Assembly (NCBI RefSeq): GCF_004217045.1
Contig: NZ_SGXM01000001.1
Location: 1,798,001-1,862,000 of the forward strand
Direction of reading: 5' to 3'
DNA length: 64,000 nucleotides
Source of the DNA: Cupriavidus agavae
GTDB taxonomy: Bacteria; Pseudomonadota; Gammaproteobacteria; Burkholderiales; Burkholderiaceae
The notes beneath the pieces were generated by a model, which saw nothing but the letters and a program-made list of their open reading frames with translations, was not told the origin of the DNA and did no database searches. How positions within the stretch are numbered: the first letter of the stretch is position 1; each line of letters starts with the position of its first letter. Both the position numbers and the translations under genes were made by a program. Below are positions 18,001 through 26,189 of the stretch, piece after piece.

Positions 18001-19384
18001 CGCCAACAGCGCGCGCTACCTGCTGCGCCGGGGCGAATCCGTGGAGGTGGTGTCGGGCGGCATCGGCATTGGCCAGGCGGCGCCGCAGCCGTCCGGCGGC
18101 GTGGCGCTCGCGGTCAGTGCCGAGCGGCTCGATGTCGATGCCTGGCGTGGACTGCTCGCCGGGCCCGGCGGCGAGGAGCGCCGGCCGGCTGGCGAGGTGG
18201 ACCGCTCGTCGCCGTTCCTGCCCGAGCGCATCAATGTCCGCACCAAGGCACTCGACGCGTTCGGCCGCAGCATCGATGACGTGACGATCGAGGCCAACCG
18301 CCAGTCCGGTGGCTGGAACCTGCAACTCGGTTCGCGCCAGGTGGCCGGCACGGGCCAGTGGCGGCGCGACGCCGGCAGCCCCTCGGGCGCGCTGTCGGTG
18401 CGGCTGACGCACCTGGAGATTCCCGACGCCGTCGACGACGGCCACTCGGCCGAGGCCATCACCCGCAGCGTCGAGGAAATGCCGGCGCTGGACCTGGTGG
18501 TGGACCGCTTCGTGCTGCACGGGCGCGATTTCGGCAAGCTCGAAGTCAAGGCCCACACGAGCCACGCCGACAACCAGCCCGTGTGGACGCTCGACAGCCT
18601 GACCATCGCCCAGCCCGGCGCCACGCTGACCGGCAACGGCAGCTGGCGGCTGCCGCGCCGGCTGCGCGAGGCGGCCGCCAAGGGCGCGACGTCGCCCACC
18701 GAGGGCCGCCGCACGCTGCTGAACTTCAAGCTCGACATCCGCAACGCCGGCGACGTGCTCGACCGCATGGGCATGGCGCACACGGTGCGCGACGGCAAGG
18801 GCACGCTCGAAGGCCGCATTGCGTGGCGCGGCTCGCCGATGTCGATCGACTACCCGACGCTGTCCGGCAAGCTGAACCTGCAGCTCGAAAACGGCCAGAT
18901 CCTCAGCGTGGACCCGGGCGCGGCGCGGCTGCTCGGCGTGCTGAGCTTGCAGAGCCTGCTGCGCTTTGCCACGCTCGATTTCCGCTCGCTGACCAGCAAG
19001 GGCATCGTGTTCGACGACATCAGCGGCGCGGGCACGATCGAGAACGGGGTGGGCAAGATCGACGATTTCAGCTTCAAGGGCAGCCAGGTCGTGGCGTCGA
19101 TGCGCGGCACGGCCGACCTGCTGCACGAGACCCAGGACCTGAACGTGTCCGTGACGCCGCGCATCAACGCCACCACCACCTCGGTGGCGGCGGCGTTCAT
19201 CAACCCGGTGCTCGGCATCGGCACGCTGGCCGCGCAGCTGATGTTCGCCGACGAGTTCTCGAAGGTCTTCACCCAGCACTACCATGTGAGCGGCTCGTGG
19301 GCCGACCCCAAGGTGGCCAAAGTGGAGGACAATGAGCCGCGCAAGCCGCCGATCCTCGACCGCTCGGGCGTGTACCCGCGCTAG
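15065..19384 (+). CDS. yhdP: YhdP-family AsmA-like protein
   Basis: This 1439-residue protein has a low-complexity Ala/Pro/Ser N-terminus, a single membrane helix (about residues 70-100, RVLVRVLLVLAALAVVGVLL) and a very long periplasmic region with the AsmA-type C-terminal domain (DIRNAGDVLDRMGMAHTVRD, then GKLNLQLENGQILSVDPGAARLLGVLSLQSLLRF). Members of this family form hydrophobic-groove bridges that carry phospholipids to the outer membrane. The start at 15065 is chosen because upstream in-frame sequence overlaps the glnE promoter side and is not family-like; no strong ribosome site is seen. It is followed 58 bp later by the nitrilase-family gene and tldD, a gene order I recognise from beta- and gamma-proteobacteria. 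Confidence 0.9.
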   Translation: MSSRPTAPHDGSAPPGAAADGAAAAAAASPSPSSAAGRGRRAGVRALALLGAAGRAALALTRHPAWGRLWRVLVRVLLVLAALAVVGVLLIRFVLWPQAHTAREWLEREGSAALSARLTIGQLDTYWEGWHPAFRARDVRAVDRQQRTLLAAGALEGKLSWQSVPSLALQFASLTADRTDVLIRRTPQGQLLVAGVPVDANKRSDDNDPFLNWLLSQGRIELVSGNLRWLDEKARLPQLDVADIHFTSQRRGAQHTLRLEARSASLAPQPLVVQTTLRHDYLYGAGNWQHWTGQASWQFNQVQLPVVQRYLAIFDNVGSGVFSTDGTVDFRGGHVLRSQLRMRAADVDLHLSGAPEALRLANAQALLLHNGDRNGNNTLTIDTLLWQAEPLAGPPSASDTSWREGMRKVTIAWTRDDAGRLRKFALRAPTFDLNTVRALAASMPLDMAVLRQLRALQPAGHIDNLDVSWARERTGMLGRTPGAPHYTVQGTLRGVSVNSQPAVPAVGPDGKPHTGMPGFTRLSGTFSFDDRQGSARVDSSGATLSFPGVFDDPRVPFDSLRGEVRWTHEGEHLVVRSDGIRFANADTAGSVRGSWRAGGDGASGIADLTGQLDRAQANRIPRYLPTTMPATRHYLEGALVGGEAHDVKFLVKGDLHHFPFHPPFARAGDFRVEVPVRNVSYQIAPHEHGPNVGGSAATVSNGAGSAGTANGGTAWPDFTDISGHLLFERSKMSFVAKQAGVRGVPGVMLRDVSGQIDDLSDHGRLQLDGSATGPVQSFLRFVAATPVKGWTGNITENARAPGHGDLRLKLDLPLAHAAGTKVNGEFRFPGNDITLMPELPTLHGATGAVAFDEHGFQLNGVRARFLGGETRIAGGTQPDGTTHVTVGGTATAQGLREALGAEAPGARIEGTTPYSAVIGVREKRLQVQVSSELNGLALNLPAPLGKTATQDMPLRVDLRPVASRTGAAGLDELSVQLGSANSARYLLRRGESVEVVSGGIGIGQAAPQPSGGVALAVSAERLDVDAWRGLLAGPGGEERRPAGEVDRSSPFLPERINVRTKALDAFGRSIDDVTIEANRQSGGWNLQLGSRQVAGTGQWRRDAGSPSGALSVRLTHLEIPDAVDDGHSAEAITRSVEEMPALDLVVDRFVLHGRDFGKLEVKAHTSHADNQPVWTLDSLTIAQPGATLTGNGSWRLPRRLREAAAKGATSPTEGRRTLLNFKLDIRNAGDVLDRMGMAHTVRDGKGTLEGRIAWRGSPMSIDYPTLSGKLNLQLENGQILSVDPGAARLLGVLSLQSLLRFATLDFRSLTSKGIVFDDISGAGTIENGVGKIDDFSFKGSQVVASMRGTADLLHETQDLNVSVTPRINATTTSVAAAFINPVLGIGTLAAQLMFADEFSKVFTQHYHVSGSWADPKVAKVEDNEPRKPPILDRSGVYPR

Positions 19385-19442
19385 GCGGCCCGGGGCCGTC
19401 GATCCGGCCCGCCCTCTCGCTCCGATGCTCCAGGAACCCACG

Positions 19443-20300
19443 ATGACCGCTCATCCGTCCAGCCCGCCCGGTACGCACCGCTCGCCGTTCCACGTTGCCG
19501 CGATCCAGACCGTGACGGGCACGTCGCCCGACGACAACCTGGCACGGGCCGACGAACTGATTGCCGAGGCCGCGCGCGGCGGCGCCCAGCTGGCGCTGCT
19601 GCCCGAGTACTTCGCCATGATGGGCCGGCACGAATCGGACAAGGTGGCCATCCGCGAGCAGGACGGCGACGGGCCGGTGCAGCGCTTTCTGGCCGACGCC
19701 GCCCGGCGCCACCGGATGTGGCTGGTGGGCGGCACGCTGCCGATGTGGTGCGGCGACGACAAGCGCGTCTACAACACCTCGCTGGCGTTCGATCCGCACG
19801 GCCAGCGCGTGGCGCGCTACGACAAGATCCACCTGTTCGGCTTCACCCGGGGCGAGGAGAATTACGACGAGGCGCGCACGATCCTGGCCGGCAAGACACC
19901 GGTGGCCTTCGACGCACCGTGCGGCCGGGTGGCGATGTCGGTCTGCTACGACCTGCGCTTTCCCGAGCTGTACCGCGGCCTGGGCGCCGGCCGCGACGGC
20001 CAGGGCGTGAGCTTGATTCTGATGCCGGCCGCCTTCACCTACACCACGGGGCAGGCCCACTGGGAAATCCTGCTGCGCGCCCGCGCCATCGAAAACCAGT
20101 GTTATGTGCTGGCTGCGGCACAAGGCGGCAAGCACGAGAACGGCCGGCGCACCTGGGGCCACTCGATGCTGGTGGACCCGTGGGGCGAGCTGATGGGCGT
20201 GCTGCCCGAGGGCGAAGGCGTGGTGGCGGGGGTCATCGACCCGGCCCGGCTGGCCGAGGTGCGTCAGAACCTGCCGGCACTGCGCCATCGCGTGCTGTAG
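19443..20300 (+). CDS. Carbon-nitrogen hydrolase (nitrilase superfamily, Nit1-like)
   Basis: This 285-residue enzyme has the nitrilase-superfamily Glu-Lys-Cys triad: Glu55 (LLPEYF), Lys128 (YDKIHLFGF) and Cys168 ([13 protein letters not shown]). It belongs to the branch related to Nit1/deaminated-glutathione amidase, which repairs the side product of transaminases acting on glutathione; the exact substrate cannot be read from sequence. AGGA lies about 7 bases before the ATG at 19443. It sits between the YhdP-like gene and tldD on the same strand, a common trio, so they may be one operon. Confidence 0.88.
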   Translation: MTAHPSSPPGTHRSPFHVAAIQTVTGTSPDDNLARADELIAEAARGGAQLALLPEYFAMMGRHESDKVAIREQDGDGPVQRFLADAARRHRMWLVGGTLPMWCGDDKRVYNTSLAFDPHGQRVARYDKIHLFGFTRGEENYDEARTILAGKTPVAFDAPCGRVAMSVCYDLRFPELYRGLGAGRDGQGVSLILMPAAFTYTTGQAHWEILLRARAIENQCYVLAAAQGGKHENGRRTWGHSMLVDPWGELMGVLPEGEGVVAGVIDPARLAEVRQNLPALRHRVL

Positions 20301-20335
20301 GATTCAGGACATTACGTTTCAACGTTTGCATGCCG

Positions 20336-20355
20336 CCGTGGCCAGGTCGCCACGG
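20336..20355 (+). repeat. Stem-loop in the tldD leader
   Basis: CCGTGGC (20336-20342) and GCCACGG (20349-20355) form a perfect 7-bp stem with a 6-base loop, about 20 bases before the tldD ATG and immediately before its ribosome site. It has no T-run, so it is not a classic terminator. Confidence 0.35.
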
Positions 20356-20376
20356 GGTGAAAGACCAAGGAAAATC

Positions 20377-21837
20377 ATGAACGCCGGCGATCTCGGAATC
20401 CGCAACCTGGCCACCGCGCAGCAACTGCTGCTGGCACCGTACGGTCTCGACGAGGCCAAGCTCCAGCGCGTGCTGGCCGACATCTTCACCCACAAGGTGG
20501 ACTACGCCGACCTGTACTTCCAGCACACGCGCAACGAGGCGTGGAGCCTTGAGGAAGGCATCGTCAAGTCTGGCAGCTTCAGCATCGACCAGGGCGTGGG
20601 CGTGCGCGCCGTCTCGGGCGACCGCACGGCGTTTGCCTATTCGGACGACATCAGCCTGGCGGCACTGTCGCAGGCGGCGGCCGCCACGCGCACGATCGGC
20701 AAGACCGGCAGCGGCCGCGTCAAGGTGGCCGGCGCGCTGGCCTCGCAGACGGGGCGCAACCTGTACACGCCGAACGATCCGCTCGATTCGATGACCGCCA
20801 CCGAGAAGGTGGCGCTGCTGGAAAAGATCGAGAAGATGGCGCGCGCCAAGGACCCGCGCGTGGTGCAGGTCATGGCCGGCCTGGCTGGCGAATACGACGT
20901 GGTGCTGGTGGCGCGCAGCGACGGCGTGATTGCCGCCGACGTGCGCCCGCTGGTGCGTGTGAGCGTGACCGTCATCGCCGAGCAGAACGGGCGCCGCGAG
21001 ATCGGCTCGTCGGGCGGCGGCGGCCGCTACGCCTACGGTTACTTCACCGACGAACTGCTGCGCAAGTATGTGGACGAGGCCGTGTCGTCGGCGCTGGTCA
21101 ACCTCGAAGCCCGCCCGGCCCCGGCCGGCGCGATGACCGTGGTGCTCGGCCCGGGCTGGCCCGGCGTGCTGCTGCACGAGGCCGTGGGCCACGGGCTGGA
21201 GGGCGACTTCAACCGCAAGGGCTCGTCGGCCTTCGCCGGCCGCATGGGCGAGCGCGTGGCCGCCAAGGGCGTGACCGTGGTGGATGACGGCACGATTGCC
21301 AACCGCCGGGGCTCGCTGAACCTTGACGACGAAGGCAACCCGACGCAGTGCACGACGCTGATCGAGGACGGCATCCTGACCGGCTTCATCCAGGACACGC
21401 TCAACGCGCGCCTGATGAAGATGCCGGTCACCGGCAACGCCCGCCGCGAGAGCTACGCCGCGCTGCCGATGCCGCGCATGACCAACACCTACATGCTCAA
21501 CGGCGACAAGGACCCGGCCGAAATCCTCGCCAGCGTGAAGCGCGGACTCTATGCCGTGAACTTCGGCGGCGGCCAGGTGGACATCACCAACGGCAAGTTC
21601 GTGTTCTCGGCCAGCGAGGCCTACATGATCGAGGACGGCAAGATCACGTACCCGGTCAAGGGCGCCACGCTGGTCGGCAACGGCCCGGAATCGCTCAAGG
21701 ACGTGACGATGATCGGCAACGACATGCGCCTGGACTCGGGCGTGGGCGTCTGCGGCAAGGAAGGCCAGAGCGTGCCCGTGGGCGTGGGCCAGCCGACGCT
21801 GCGGATCGAGAACATGACGGTGGGCGGGACGGCGTAA
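20377..21837 (+). CDS. tldD: Metalloprotease TldD
   Basis: TldD is the zinc metalloprotease subunit that works with TldE/PmbA to degrade unfolded peptides and, in some bacteria, mature peptide antibiotics. The 486-residue product contains the HExxxH zinc site in [18 protein letters not shown] (about residues 265-282), [19 protein letters not shown], and the C-terminal [29 protein letters not shown] precedes the ATG at 20377. A TldE partner is not in the window. It converges on the methyltransferase gene, with one copy of the dispersed palindrome between. Confidence 0.95.
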   Translation: MNAGDLGIRNLATAQQLLLAPYGLDEAKLQRVLADIFTHKVDYADLYFQHTRNEAWSLEEGIVKSGSFSIDQGVGVRAVSGDRTAFAYSDDISLAALSQAAAATRTIGKTGSGRVKVAGALASQTGRNLYTPNDPLDSMTATEKVALLEKIEKMARAKDPRVVQVMAGLAGEYDVVLVARSDGVIAADVRPLVRVSVTVIAEQNGRREIGSSGGGGRYAYGYFTDELLRKYVDEAVSSALVNLEARPAPAGAMTVVLGPGWPGVLLHEAVGHGLEGDFNRKGSSAFAGRMGERVAAKGVTVVDDGTIANRRGSLNLDDEGNPTQCTTLIEDGILTGFIQDTLNARLMKMPVTGNARRESYAALPMPRMTNTYMLNGDKDPAEILASVKRGLYAVNFGGGQVDITNGKFVFSASEAYMIEDGKITYPVKGATLVGNGPESLKDVTMIGNDMRLDSGVGVCGKEGQSVPVGVGQPTLRIENMTVGGTA

Positions 21838-21861
21838 GCGTTTCACCCACCCTTTTGTTTG

Positions 21862-21893
21862 GCTCCCCTCTCCCGCTCGCGGGAGAGGGGAGC
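21862..21893. terminator. Dispersed palindrome copy 2 (between convergent genes)
   Basis: GCTCCCCTCTCCCGC (21862-21876) pairs perfectly with 21879-21893 across a 2-base centre. It lies between the stop codons of tldD and the convergent methyltransferase gene, so it could terminate both. Confidence 0.7.
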
Positions 21894-21904
21894 GAAACAT
21901 CCCC

Positions 21905-22960
21905 CTACGGCCTCACCTCGTACACCAGGTTGAACGGCGTCTGCGCCGCCCGCCTGAAGCTCCCGAATCCCCCCTGCTCCGTCACGCCGCGCATGCGCGC
22001 CTCGCCCGCCTGGGCGCCCAGGCACATCGCGCCCTCCTGCGCGCGGGAACCCGGCGTGCAGATGAACGTCGACGCCGAATAGAACACCCTTCCCACCGGA
22101 TTCAGATTGTCCTGCAGGTTGTCGTTTGCAAACGGCTCGACGATCATCCAGCAGCCGTCCGGCTTCAGGGTCTGGCGGATATGCCGCGCGGCGCCGACCG
22201 GATCGCCCATGTCGTGCAGGCAGTCGAACACGGCCACGAGGTCATAGTCGTTTCCTGAAAAATCCTTGGCCGATGCCACTTCGAACGTGACACGATCGCC
22301 CACGCCGGCGCGCCGGGCGGCGTCCGTGGCATAGCGGATCGACGGCTCGTGGTAGTCGAAGCCGCGGAAAGTCGAGGCCGGAAACGCCTGCGCCATGATG
22401 ATCGTCGAGGCGCCATGGCCGCAGCCGACATCGGCCACGGTGGCGCCCGCCTCCATCCGCGCCGCCAAGCCTTCGAGCGCCGGTATCCACTCGTCCACCA
22501 GATGGGCCGCGTAGCCGGGCCGGAAGAACCGCTCCGTGCCATGGAACAGCGACGGATCATGTTCGTGCCAGCCCAGGCCCCGCCCGTTGCGGAAGATGTC
22601 GAGCATGCGGGGGATCGCGCGGAACTGCGCCACGGCAATCTGGAACGCGCCCGGGATGAACGCCGGACTGCCCTCCTGCGCCAGCGCGAACGCCTGCTCC
22701 TCGGTCAGCCAGAAGGTGTCCTGGCCGGGGTCGTACTCCACGTAGCCGCTGGCCGCCTGGGCCGACAGCCACTCGCGCAGGTAGCGCGGATCAGTCCTGG
22801 TCTTGGCGGCGAGCGTGTCGGCGGTCATCGGCTTCTCCGCCAGCGCCTTGTAGAGCCCCAGTTCGTCGCCCACCACCACGGTGGCGGCGTGCATCACCGC
22901 GCCCAGATCCTGGACGAACTGCCCCATGAAGGCATTGAGCCTTGCTTCATCGACTGCCAT
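21905..22960 (-). CDS. SAM-dependent class I methyltransferase
   Basis: This 351-residue protein has an N-terminal winged-helix dimerisation region (about residues 20-90, VGDELGLYKALAEKPMTADT and DPRYLREWLSAQAASGYV) and a Rossmann methyltransferase domain with SAM motif I at VADVGCGHGASTIIMAQAFP (about 175-195) and VFDCLHDMGDP. This arrangement resembles small-molecule O-/C-methyltransferases related to the UbiE and hydroxyneurosporene types; the substrate is unknown. I start at the ATG at 22960, preceded by GGGGGAAG about 6 bases upstream. The open frame continues well upstream but that part is not protein-like and crosses the aroG leader. It is divergent from the aroG control region. Confidence 0.85.
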   Translation of the reverse strand: MAVDEARLNAFMGQFVQDLGAVMHAATVVVGDELGLYKALAEKPMTADTLAAKTRTDPRYLREWLSAQAASGYVEYDPGQDTFWLTEEQAFALAQEGSPAFIPGAFQIAVAQFRAIPRMLDIFRNGRGLGWHEHDPSLFHGTERFFRPGYAAHLVDEWIPALEGLAARMEAGATVADVGCGHGASTIIMAQAFPASTFRGFDYHEPSIRYATDAARRAGVGDRVTFEVASAKDFSGNDYDLVAVFDCLHDMGDPVGAARHIRQTLKPDGCWMIVEPFANDNLQDNLNPVGRVFYSASTFICTPGSRAQEGAMCLGAQAGEARMRGVTEQGGFGSFRRAAQTPFNLVYEVRP

Positions 22961-23074
22961 GATCGCTTCCCCCATGTGGATTCTTGTCGGGGGCGCCCGC
23001 CCATCCCAGGCGTCCGATTCCAATATAGGCAGGCGGAATGCTCTGCATTCGCTTAAATGCGATGCAGTTGCCGC

Positions 23075-23103
23075 TTGCAACCATTCCGGAAAAGCGATAT
23101 AAA
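23075..23103 (+). promoter_or_regulatory. Candidate sigma-70 promoter upstream of the aroG leader
   Basis: TTGCAA (23075-23080) and TATAAA (23098-23103) are separated by exactly 17 bp. Transcription would start near 23110 and give a leader RNA of about 330 bases containing the aromatic leader peptide and attenuator. A TTGACA at 23145-23150 is also present but lacks a well-spaced -10 box. Confidence 0.45.
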
Positions 23104-23254
23104 GATGCTTCGTTGCGGCGCACGCGGCGATTGCACCCCGGCCTTTGACAGACCCCGGCGCAATAAAATGCCTTTCGATCACGCGCCGCAGCATAAATGT
23201 CACGCATCCGCGTAAAACCGACACAAGCTGACCCTGCCCACTTCGATTTCCGCC

Positions 23255-23326
23255 ATGACCGCCAAGTTTTACTTTTACTTCTTTTGGCATCTCACACCGC
23301 TGGCGGATAGAGAGGGACGGATGTAA
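23255..23326 (+). CDS. Aromatic-rich leader peptide of the DAHP synthase gene
   Basis: A 23-codon ORF encodes MTAKFYFYFFWHLTPLADRE plus GRM. Seven consecutive codons, Phe-Tyr-Phe-Tyr-Phe-Phe-Trp (23267-23287), specify all three aromatic amino acids, the end products of the pathway that the downstream gene initiates. This is the signature of transcription attenuation, as in the E. coli pheA leader. Ribosome stalling at these codons would expose the downstream segments to the alternative fold described at 23299-23375. The Shine-Dalgarno before the ATG is weak. The stop codon TAA lies 23 bases before the terminator hairpin. I am confident in the reading frame; the regulatory role is inferred. 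Confidence 0.82.
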   Translation: MTAKFYFYFFWHLTPLADREGRM

Positions 23327-23375
23327 GCAGACCCCGAATGCAAAAGAAACCGCCAGCAACCCTGGCGGTTTTTTT
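23299..23375 (+). promoter_or_regulatory. aroG attenuator: alternative antiterminator and terminator hairpins
   Basis: The terminator stem pairs ACCGCCAG (23349-23356) with CTGGCGGT (23362-23369) around a 5-base loop and runs into seven T residues (23369-23375). Its 5' arm can pair instead with GCTGGCGG (23299-23306) through a perfect 8-bp match to CCGCCAGC (23350-23357), forming an antiterminator. A further copy, CCGCCA (23259-23264, inside the leader ORF), can pair with TGGCGG (23301-23306). All four segments of a classic attenuator are therefore present in the correct order. Confidence 0.82.
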
Positions 23376-23441
23376 ATTCCCGCCACGACTGCGACGCACC
23401 ATTCCAACAGAATCCACACCTCACAAGAACCCGGAGCCATC

Positions 23442-24521
23442 ATGCTGAAGAACACCGACGACCTGCGTATTCGAGAACTCAAGGAACTGCTGCCCCCGGC
23501 GCACCTGATCCGCGAGTTCGCCTGCTCGGAAGCCGCGTCCGACGTGATCTACGGCGCCCGCCAGGCCATGCACCGCATCCTGCACGGCATGGATGACCGC
23601 CTGATCGTGATCATCGGCCCGTGCTCGATCCACGACACCAAGGCGGCGCTGGAATACGCCAGGCTGCTCAAGGTGCAGCGCGACCGCTTCGCCGGCGAGC
23701 TGGAGGTGGTGATGCGCGTCTATTTCGAGAAGCCGCGCACCACGGTGGGCTGGAAGGGCCTGATCAACGATCCGCACATGGACGGCAGCTTCAAGATCAA
23801 CGACGGCCTGCGCACCGCCCGCGAACTGCTGCTGAACATCAGCGAAATGGGCGTGCCGACGGGGACGGAATATCTGGACATGATCAGCCCCCAGTACATT
23901 GCGGACCTGGTCAGCTGGGGCGCCATCGGGGCGCGCACGACCGAATCGCAGGTGCACCGCGAACTGGCGTCGGGGCTCTCCTGCCCGGTGGGCTTCAAGA
24001 ATGGCACCGACGGCAACGTCAAGATCGCCGTGGACGCCATCAAGGCCGCGTCGCAGCCGCACCACTTCCTGTCGGTGACCAAGGGCGGCCACTCGGCCAT
24101 CGTGTCGACCTCGGGCAACGAGGACTGCCACATCATCCTGCGCGGCGGCAAGGCGCCGAACTACGACGCCGCCAGCGTGCAGGAAGCCTGCGACGCGATC
24201 TCGAAGTCCGGCCTGGCCGCACGCCTGATGATCGACGCCTCGCACGCCAACAGCAGCAAGAAGCACGAGAACCAGATGCCGGTCTGCGAGGACATCGCTC
24301 GCCAGATGGCCGGCGGCGACCGCCGCATCATCGGCGTGATGGTGGAATCCCACCTGATCGCCGGCCGCCAGGACCACGTGCAGGGCACGCCGGTGGAAGA
24401 CCTGACCTACGGCCAGTCCGTCACGGACGCCTGCATCGGCTGGGACGACTCGATCGGCATCCTGGAAACTTTGGCCAACGCCGTGAAACAGCGCCGCCTG
24501 GTGCCCGGCAGCGGCAACTGA
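23442..24521 (+). CDS. aroG: 3-deoxy-7-phosphoheptulonate synthase (DAHP synthase), class I
   Basis: DAHP synthase condenses phosphoenolpyruvate with erythrose 4-phosphate, the first step of the shikimate pathway. The 359-residue protein is full length for the AroFGH class. It shows RIRELKELLPP near the N-terminus, IIGPCSIHD, the YFEKPRTTVGWKGLINDP block, GARTTESQVHRELASGLSCP, VGFKNGTDG and the metal-binding IDASHANSSKKH. Which aromatic amino acid inhibits it cannot be read with certainty. GGAG lies about 7 bases before the ATG. Upstream is a leader peptide plus attenuator, so expression is probably tuned by aromatic aminoacyl-tRNA levels. A strong terminator follows. Confidence 0.95.
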   Translation: MLKNTDDLRIRELKELLPPAHLIREFACSEAASDVIYGARQAMHRILHGMDDRLIVIIGPCSIHDTKAALEYARLLKVQRDRFAGELEVVMRVYFEKPRTTVGWKGLINDPHMDGSFKINDGLRTARELLLNISEMGVPTGTEYLDMISPQYIADLVSWGAIGARTTESQVHRELASGLSCPVGFKNGTDGNVKIAVDAIKAASQPHHFLSVTKGGHSAIVSTSGNEDCHIILRGGKAPNYDAASVQEACDAISKSGLAARLMIDASHANSSKKHENQMPVCEDIARQMAGGDRRIIGVMVESHLIAGRQDHVQGTPVEDLTYGQSVTDACIGWDDSIGILETLANAVKQRRLVPGSGN

Positions 24522-24546
24522 GCCGAATCGACTCCAGATGTGACGA

Positions 24547-24572
24547 CGCCGGCCATGGGCCGGCGTTTTTTT
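24547..24572 (+). terminator. Rho-independent terminator after aroG
   Basis: CGCCGGCC (24547-24554) pairs with GGCCGGCG (24558-24565) around a 3-base loop and is followed by seven T residues (24566-24572). It ends 20 bases before the convergent hipA gene. Confidence 0.88.
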
Positions 24573-24591
24573 ATGGCGGCAACACCGTGCG

Positions 24592-25941
24592 CTAGGCCAG
24601 TTCCATGGCGGCGAGACGGTCTGCGGAGGCTTCAAGCTGTTCGAAGATGGGGTCCGCGACGCGGGCAGGAAACCCTTGCGGCACCCGCCCCGCCACCTCG
24701 GCGATGGCACCAGGCAAGCGTTCCAGAAGACCGGTCAGGACTGGCTCGGCGGACGTGCCGACGTAGCAGCGCCGCGCCATAGCGTTGAAATGGCGGCGAC
24801 GAATATCGCGGAGCAGGAAGTGGCGATTCTTGCCTGACACGGCCATGGCCAGCTTGACCCGCTGATGCGGCACTTGATTCGGTCCGTTGCCCACGATCGG
24901 CCAGACCGACATGATGTCGTACAGCGGCGCAAGCCGGAAACGGCCGCCGGGCAGAAGATGGATGCTGAAGTTCTTGGCATGCCCGTCCGTGGCAGCGAGC
25001 ATCCAGAACACGATCTGCGCGGCGAGCAACGTGTCGAGATCGCGCCCGGCGTTGACCGACTGCCGCAGCACACCCGCCAGATCCGTCATGCCGGGACCGC
25101 CGTCCGCCTCATATTTCAGATGCGAAGGCAAGCCCAGCGCCTGGCAAAAATCCTCCTGTGGCAGACGCATGATCCAGGTGCCGCTCGAATGCATCTGCCG
25201 GTCGAAGCGTTTCACGGATAGCACGCGCTGCGTGCCGAACGTCAGCATTTCGCAGTCGGCCGCCGGCAGGCCCAGCGCCTGCACCATCTGCATGCAGAGC
25301 CATTCGTTCTCTACCGAAGTCGTGAGGTCCGCGCGTCGGTTGCCGACCAGTCCGATCGGCATCTTCAAGATGTGAGTGGTGGGCGTGGCGCCCCGCGGCA
25401 GCATCCACTGCCCGCCGTGAACCAGCAGCGCCGTCTTTTCCTGCATTCCGGCGATAGAAACTCGGAAATCTACGATTTCATCGATCCCGAGGGGCCCCGG
25501 CGCGGTCACCGTGCGCGAGAGCAACGTCTCGATGTCTTCGTCGGACAACGGCGTACCTTCGATGCGCTCTATGTTCTCCGGCTCCTCATCCTCGCCGAGC
25601 ATTTGCACGGCGCCAGTACAGTCCCGCCCGATGGCCGCGAGCAGATCGAACGCATCGGTCGAACTGGTCCGGTGCCGGGCGGCCAGCCGGCGGCGGATGA
25701 CATCGCTGTCCGGCAGGAGATTGTCGAAATAGTTGAGGACGGCCTCGCCCCGCAGCGGGCCGGTGTCGATACCAAACGGCAGCGAAAGGGACAGCGGTCG
25801 ACCGGCGGCCGACGCCATCCACGCTGCATCGTAGGAAAATTCCATCCCGGAGCGCGCCGGGATGCGCCACGTTCCCACGCGCTGTCCGTTGGTCCAGACA
25901 GAAATCGCCCGGCCTTTCGACGGTCTGCCCATCTTTACCAC
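24592..25941 (-). CDS. hipA: Type II toxin HipA (serine/threonine kinase)
   Basis: HipA kinases phosphorylate targets such as glutamyl-tRNA synthetase and induce growth arrest until neutralised by HipB. The 449-residue protein keeps the key residues: the autophosphorylation-loop serine in VSIAGMQEKTAL (Ser162), catalytic Asp319 with Asn324 in ATDGHAKNFSI, and metal-binding Asp342 in LYDIMSVWP. HipA N- and C-lobes are both present, so it appears active. Its start overlaps the end of hipB by 7 bp, the usual coupling. An alternative start three codons on (MGRPSKG) is possible. Third-position bases are visibly less G/C-biased than in neighbouring housekeeping genes, consistent with acquisition by transfer. 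Confidence 0.93.
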   Translation of the reverse strand: MVKMGRPSKGRAISVWTNGQRVGTWRIPARSGMEFSYDAAWMASAAGRPLSLSLPFGIDTGPLRGEAVLNYFDNLLPDSDVIRRRLAARHRTSSTDAFDLLAAIGRDCTGAVQMLGEDEEPENIERIEGTPLSDEDIETLLSRTVTAPGPLGIDEIVDFRVSIAGMQEKTALLVHGGQWMLPRGATPTTHILKMPIGLVGNRRADLTTSVENEWLCMQMVQALGLPAADCEMLTFGTQRVLSVKRFDRQMHSSGTWIMRLPQEDFCQALGLPSHLKYEADGGPGMTDLAGVLRQSVNAGRDLDTLLAAQIVFWMLAATDGHAKNFSIHLLPGGRFRLAPLYDIMSVWPIVGNGPNQVPHQRVKLAMAVSGKNRHFLLRDIRRRHFNAMARRCYVGTSAEPVLTGLLERLPGAIAEVAGRVPQGFPARVADPIFEQLEASADRLAAMELA

Positions 25942-26183
25942 TCCGTTGTCGATGCTTCAGGCGGGGGCGACTTCGGATGAATCACGAGTTCGAGTCCGTA
26001 GAGACTCAACAGAGCCAGTAATTGTTCTGCAGAGATCACCTTCGGGTCAAGTTCTAGCGCGGACAGGCGGCTCTGGCTGAATCCGAGCCGCGCGGCAGCA
26101 TCTGACTGACTGAGTTTGCGCGCGCGGCGGGCCGATCGAAGAATCTGGCCAATCTGCCCTGCTGTTGTTATCACCTGATGCAT
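25935..26183 (-). CDS. hipB: Antitoxin HipB (XRE-family repressor)
   Basis: This 82-residue helix-turn-helix protein (QIGQILRSARRARKLSQSDA, then ARLGFSQSRLSALEL) is encoded directly upstream of hipA with a 7-bp overlap. HipB binds its own promoter and sequesters HipA. The C-terminal tail (HPKSPPPEASTTEW) is disordered and ends in Trp, as in E. coli HipB. The AGAGG ribosome site lies about 9 bases before the ATG and overlaps the first inverted TTACCT element, so repressor binding would sit at the translation start as well as the promoter. Codon use is AT-richer than neighbours. Confidence 0.9.
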   Translation of the reverse strand: MHQVITTAGQIGQILRSARRARKLSQSDAAARLGFSQSRLSALELDPKVISAEQLLALLSLYGLELVIHPKSPPPEASTTEW

Positions 26184-26189
26184 GCCTTT

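Noticed and set aside
23145-23169. TTGACA...TAAAAT as the main aroG promoter
   Set aside because: The spacer is only 13 bp, too short for a typical sigma-70 promoter; TTGCAA-17-TATAAA just upstream fits better.
22961-23482. N-terminal extension of the methyltransferase frame to 23482
   Set aside because: It would overlap the aromatic leader peptide, the attenuator and the start of aroG. The strong GGGGGAAG ribosome site supports a start at 22960.
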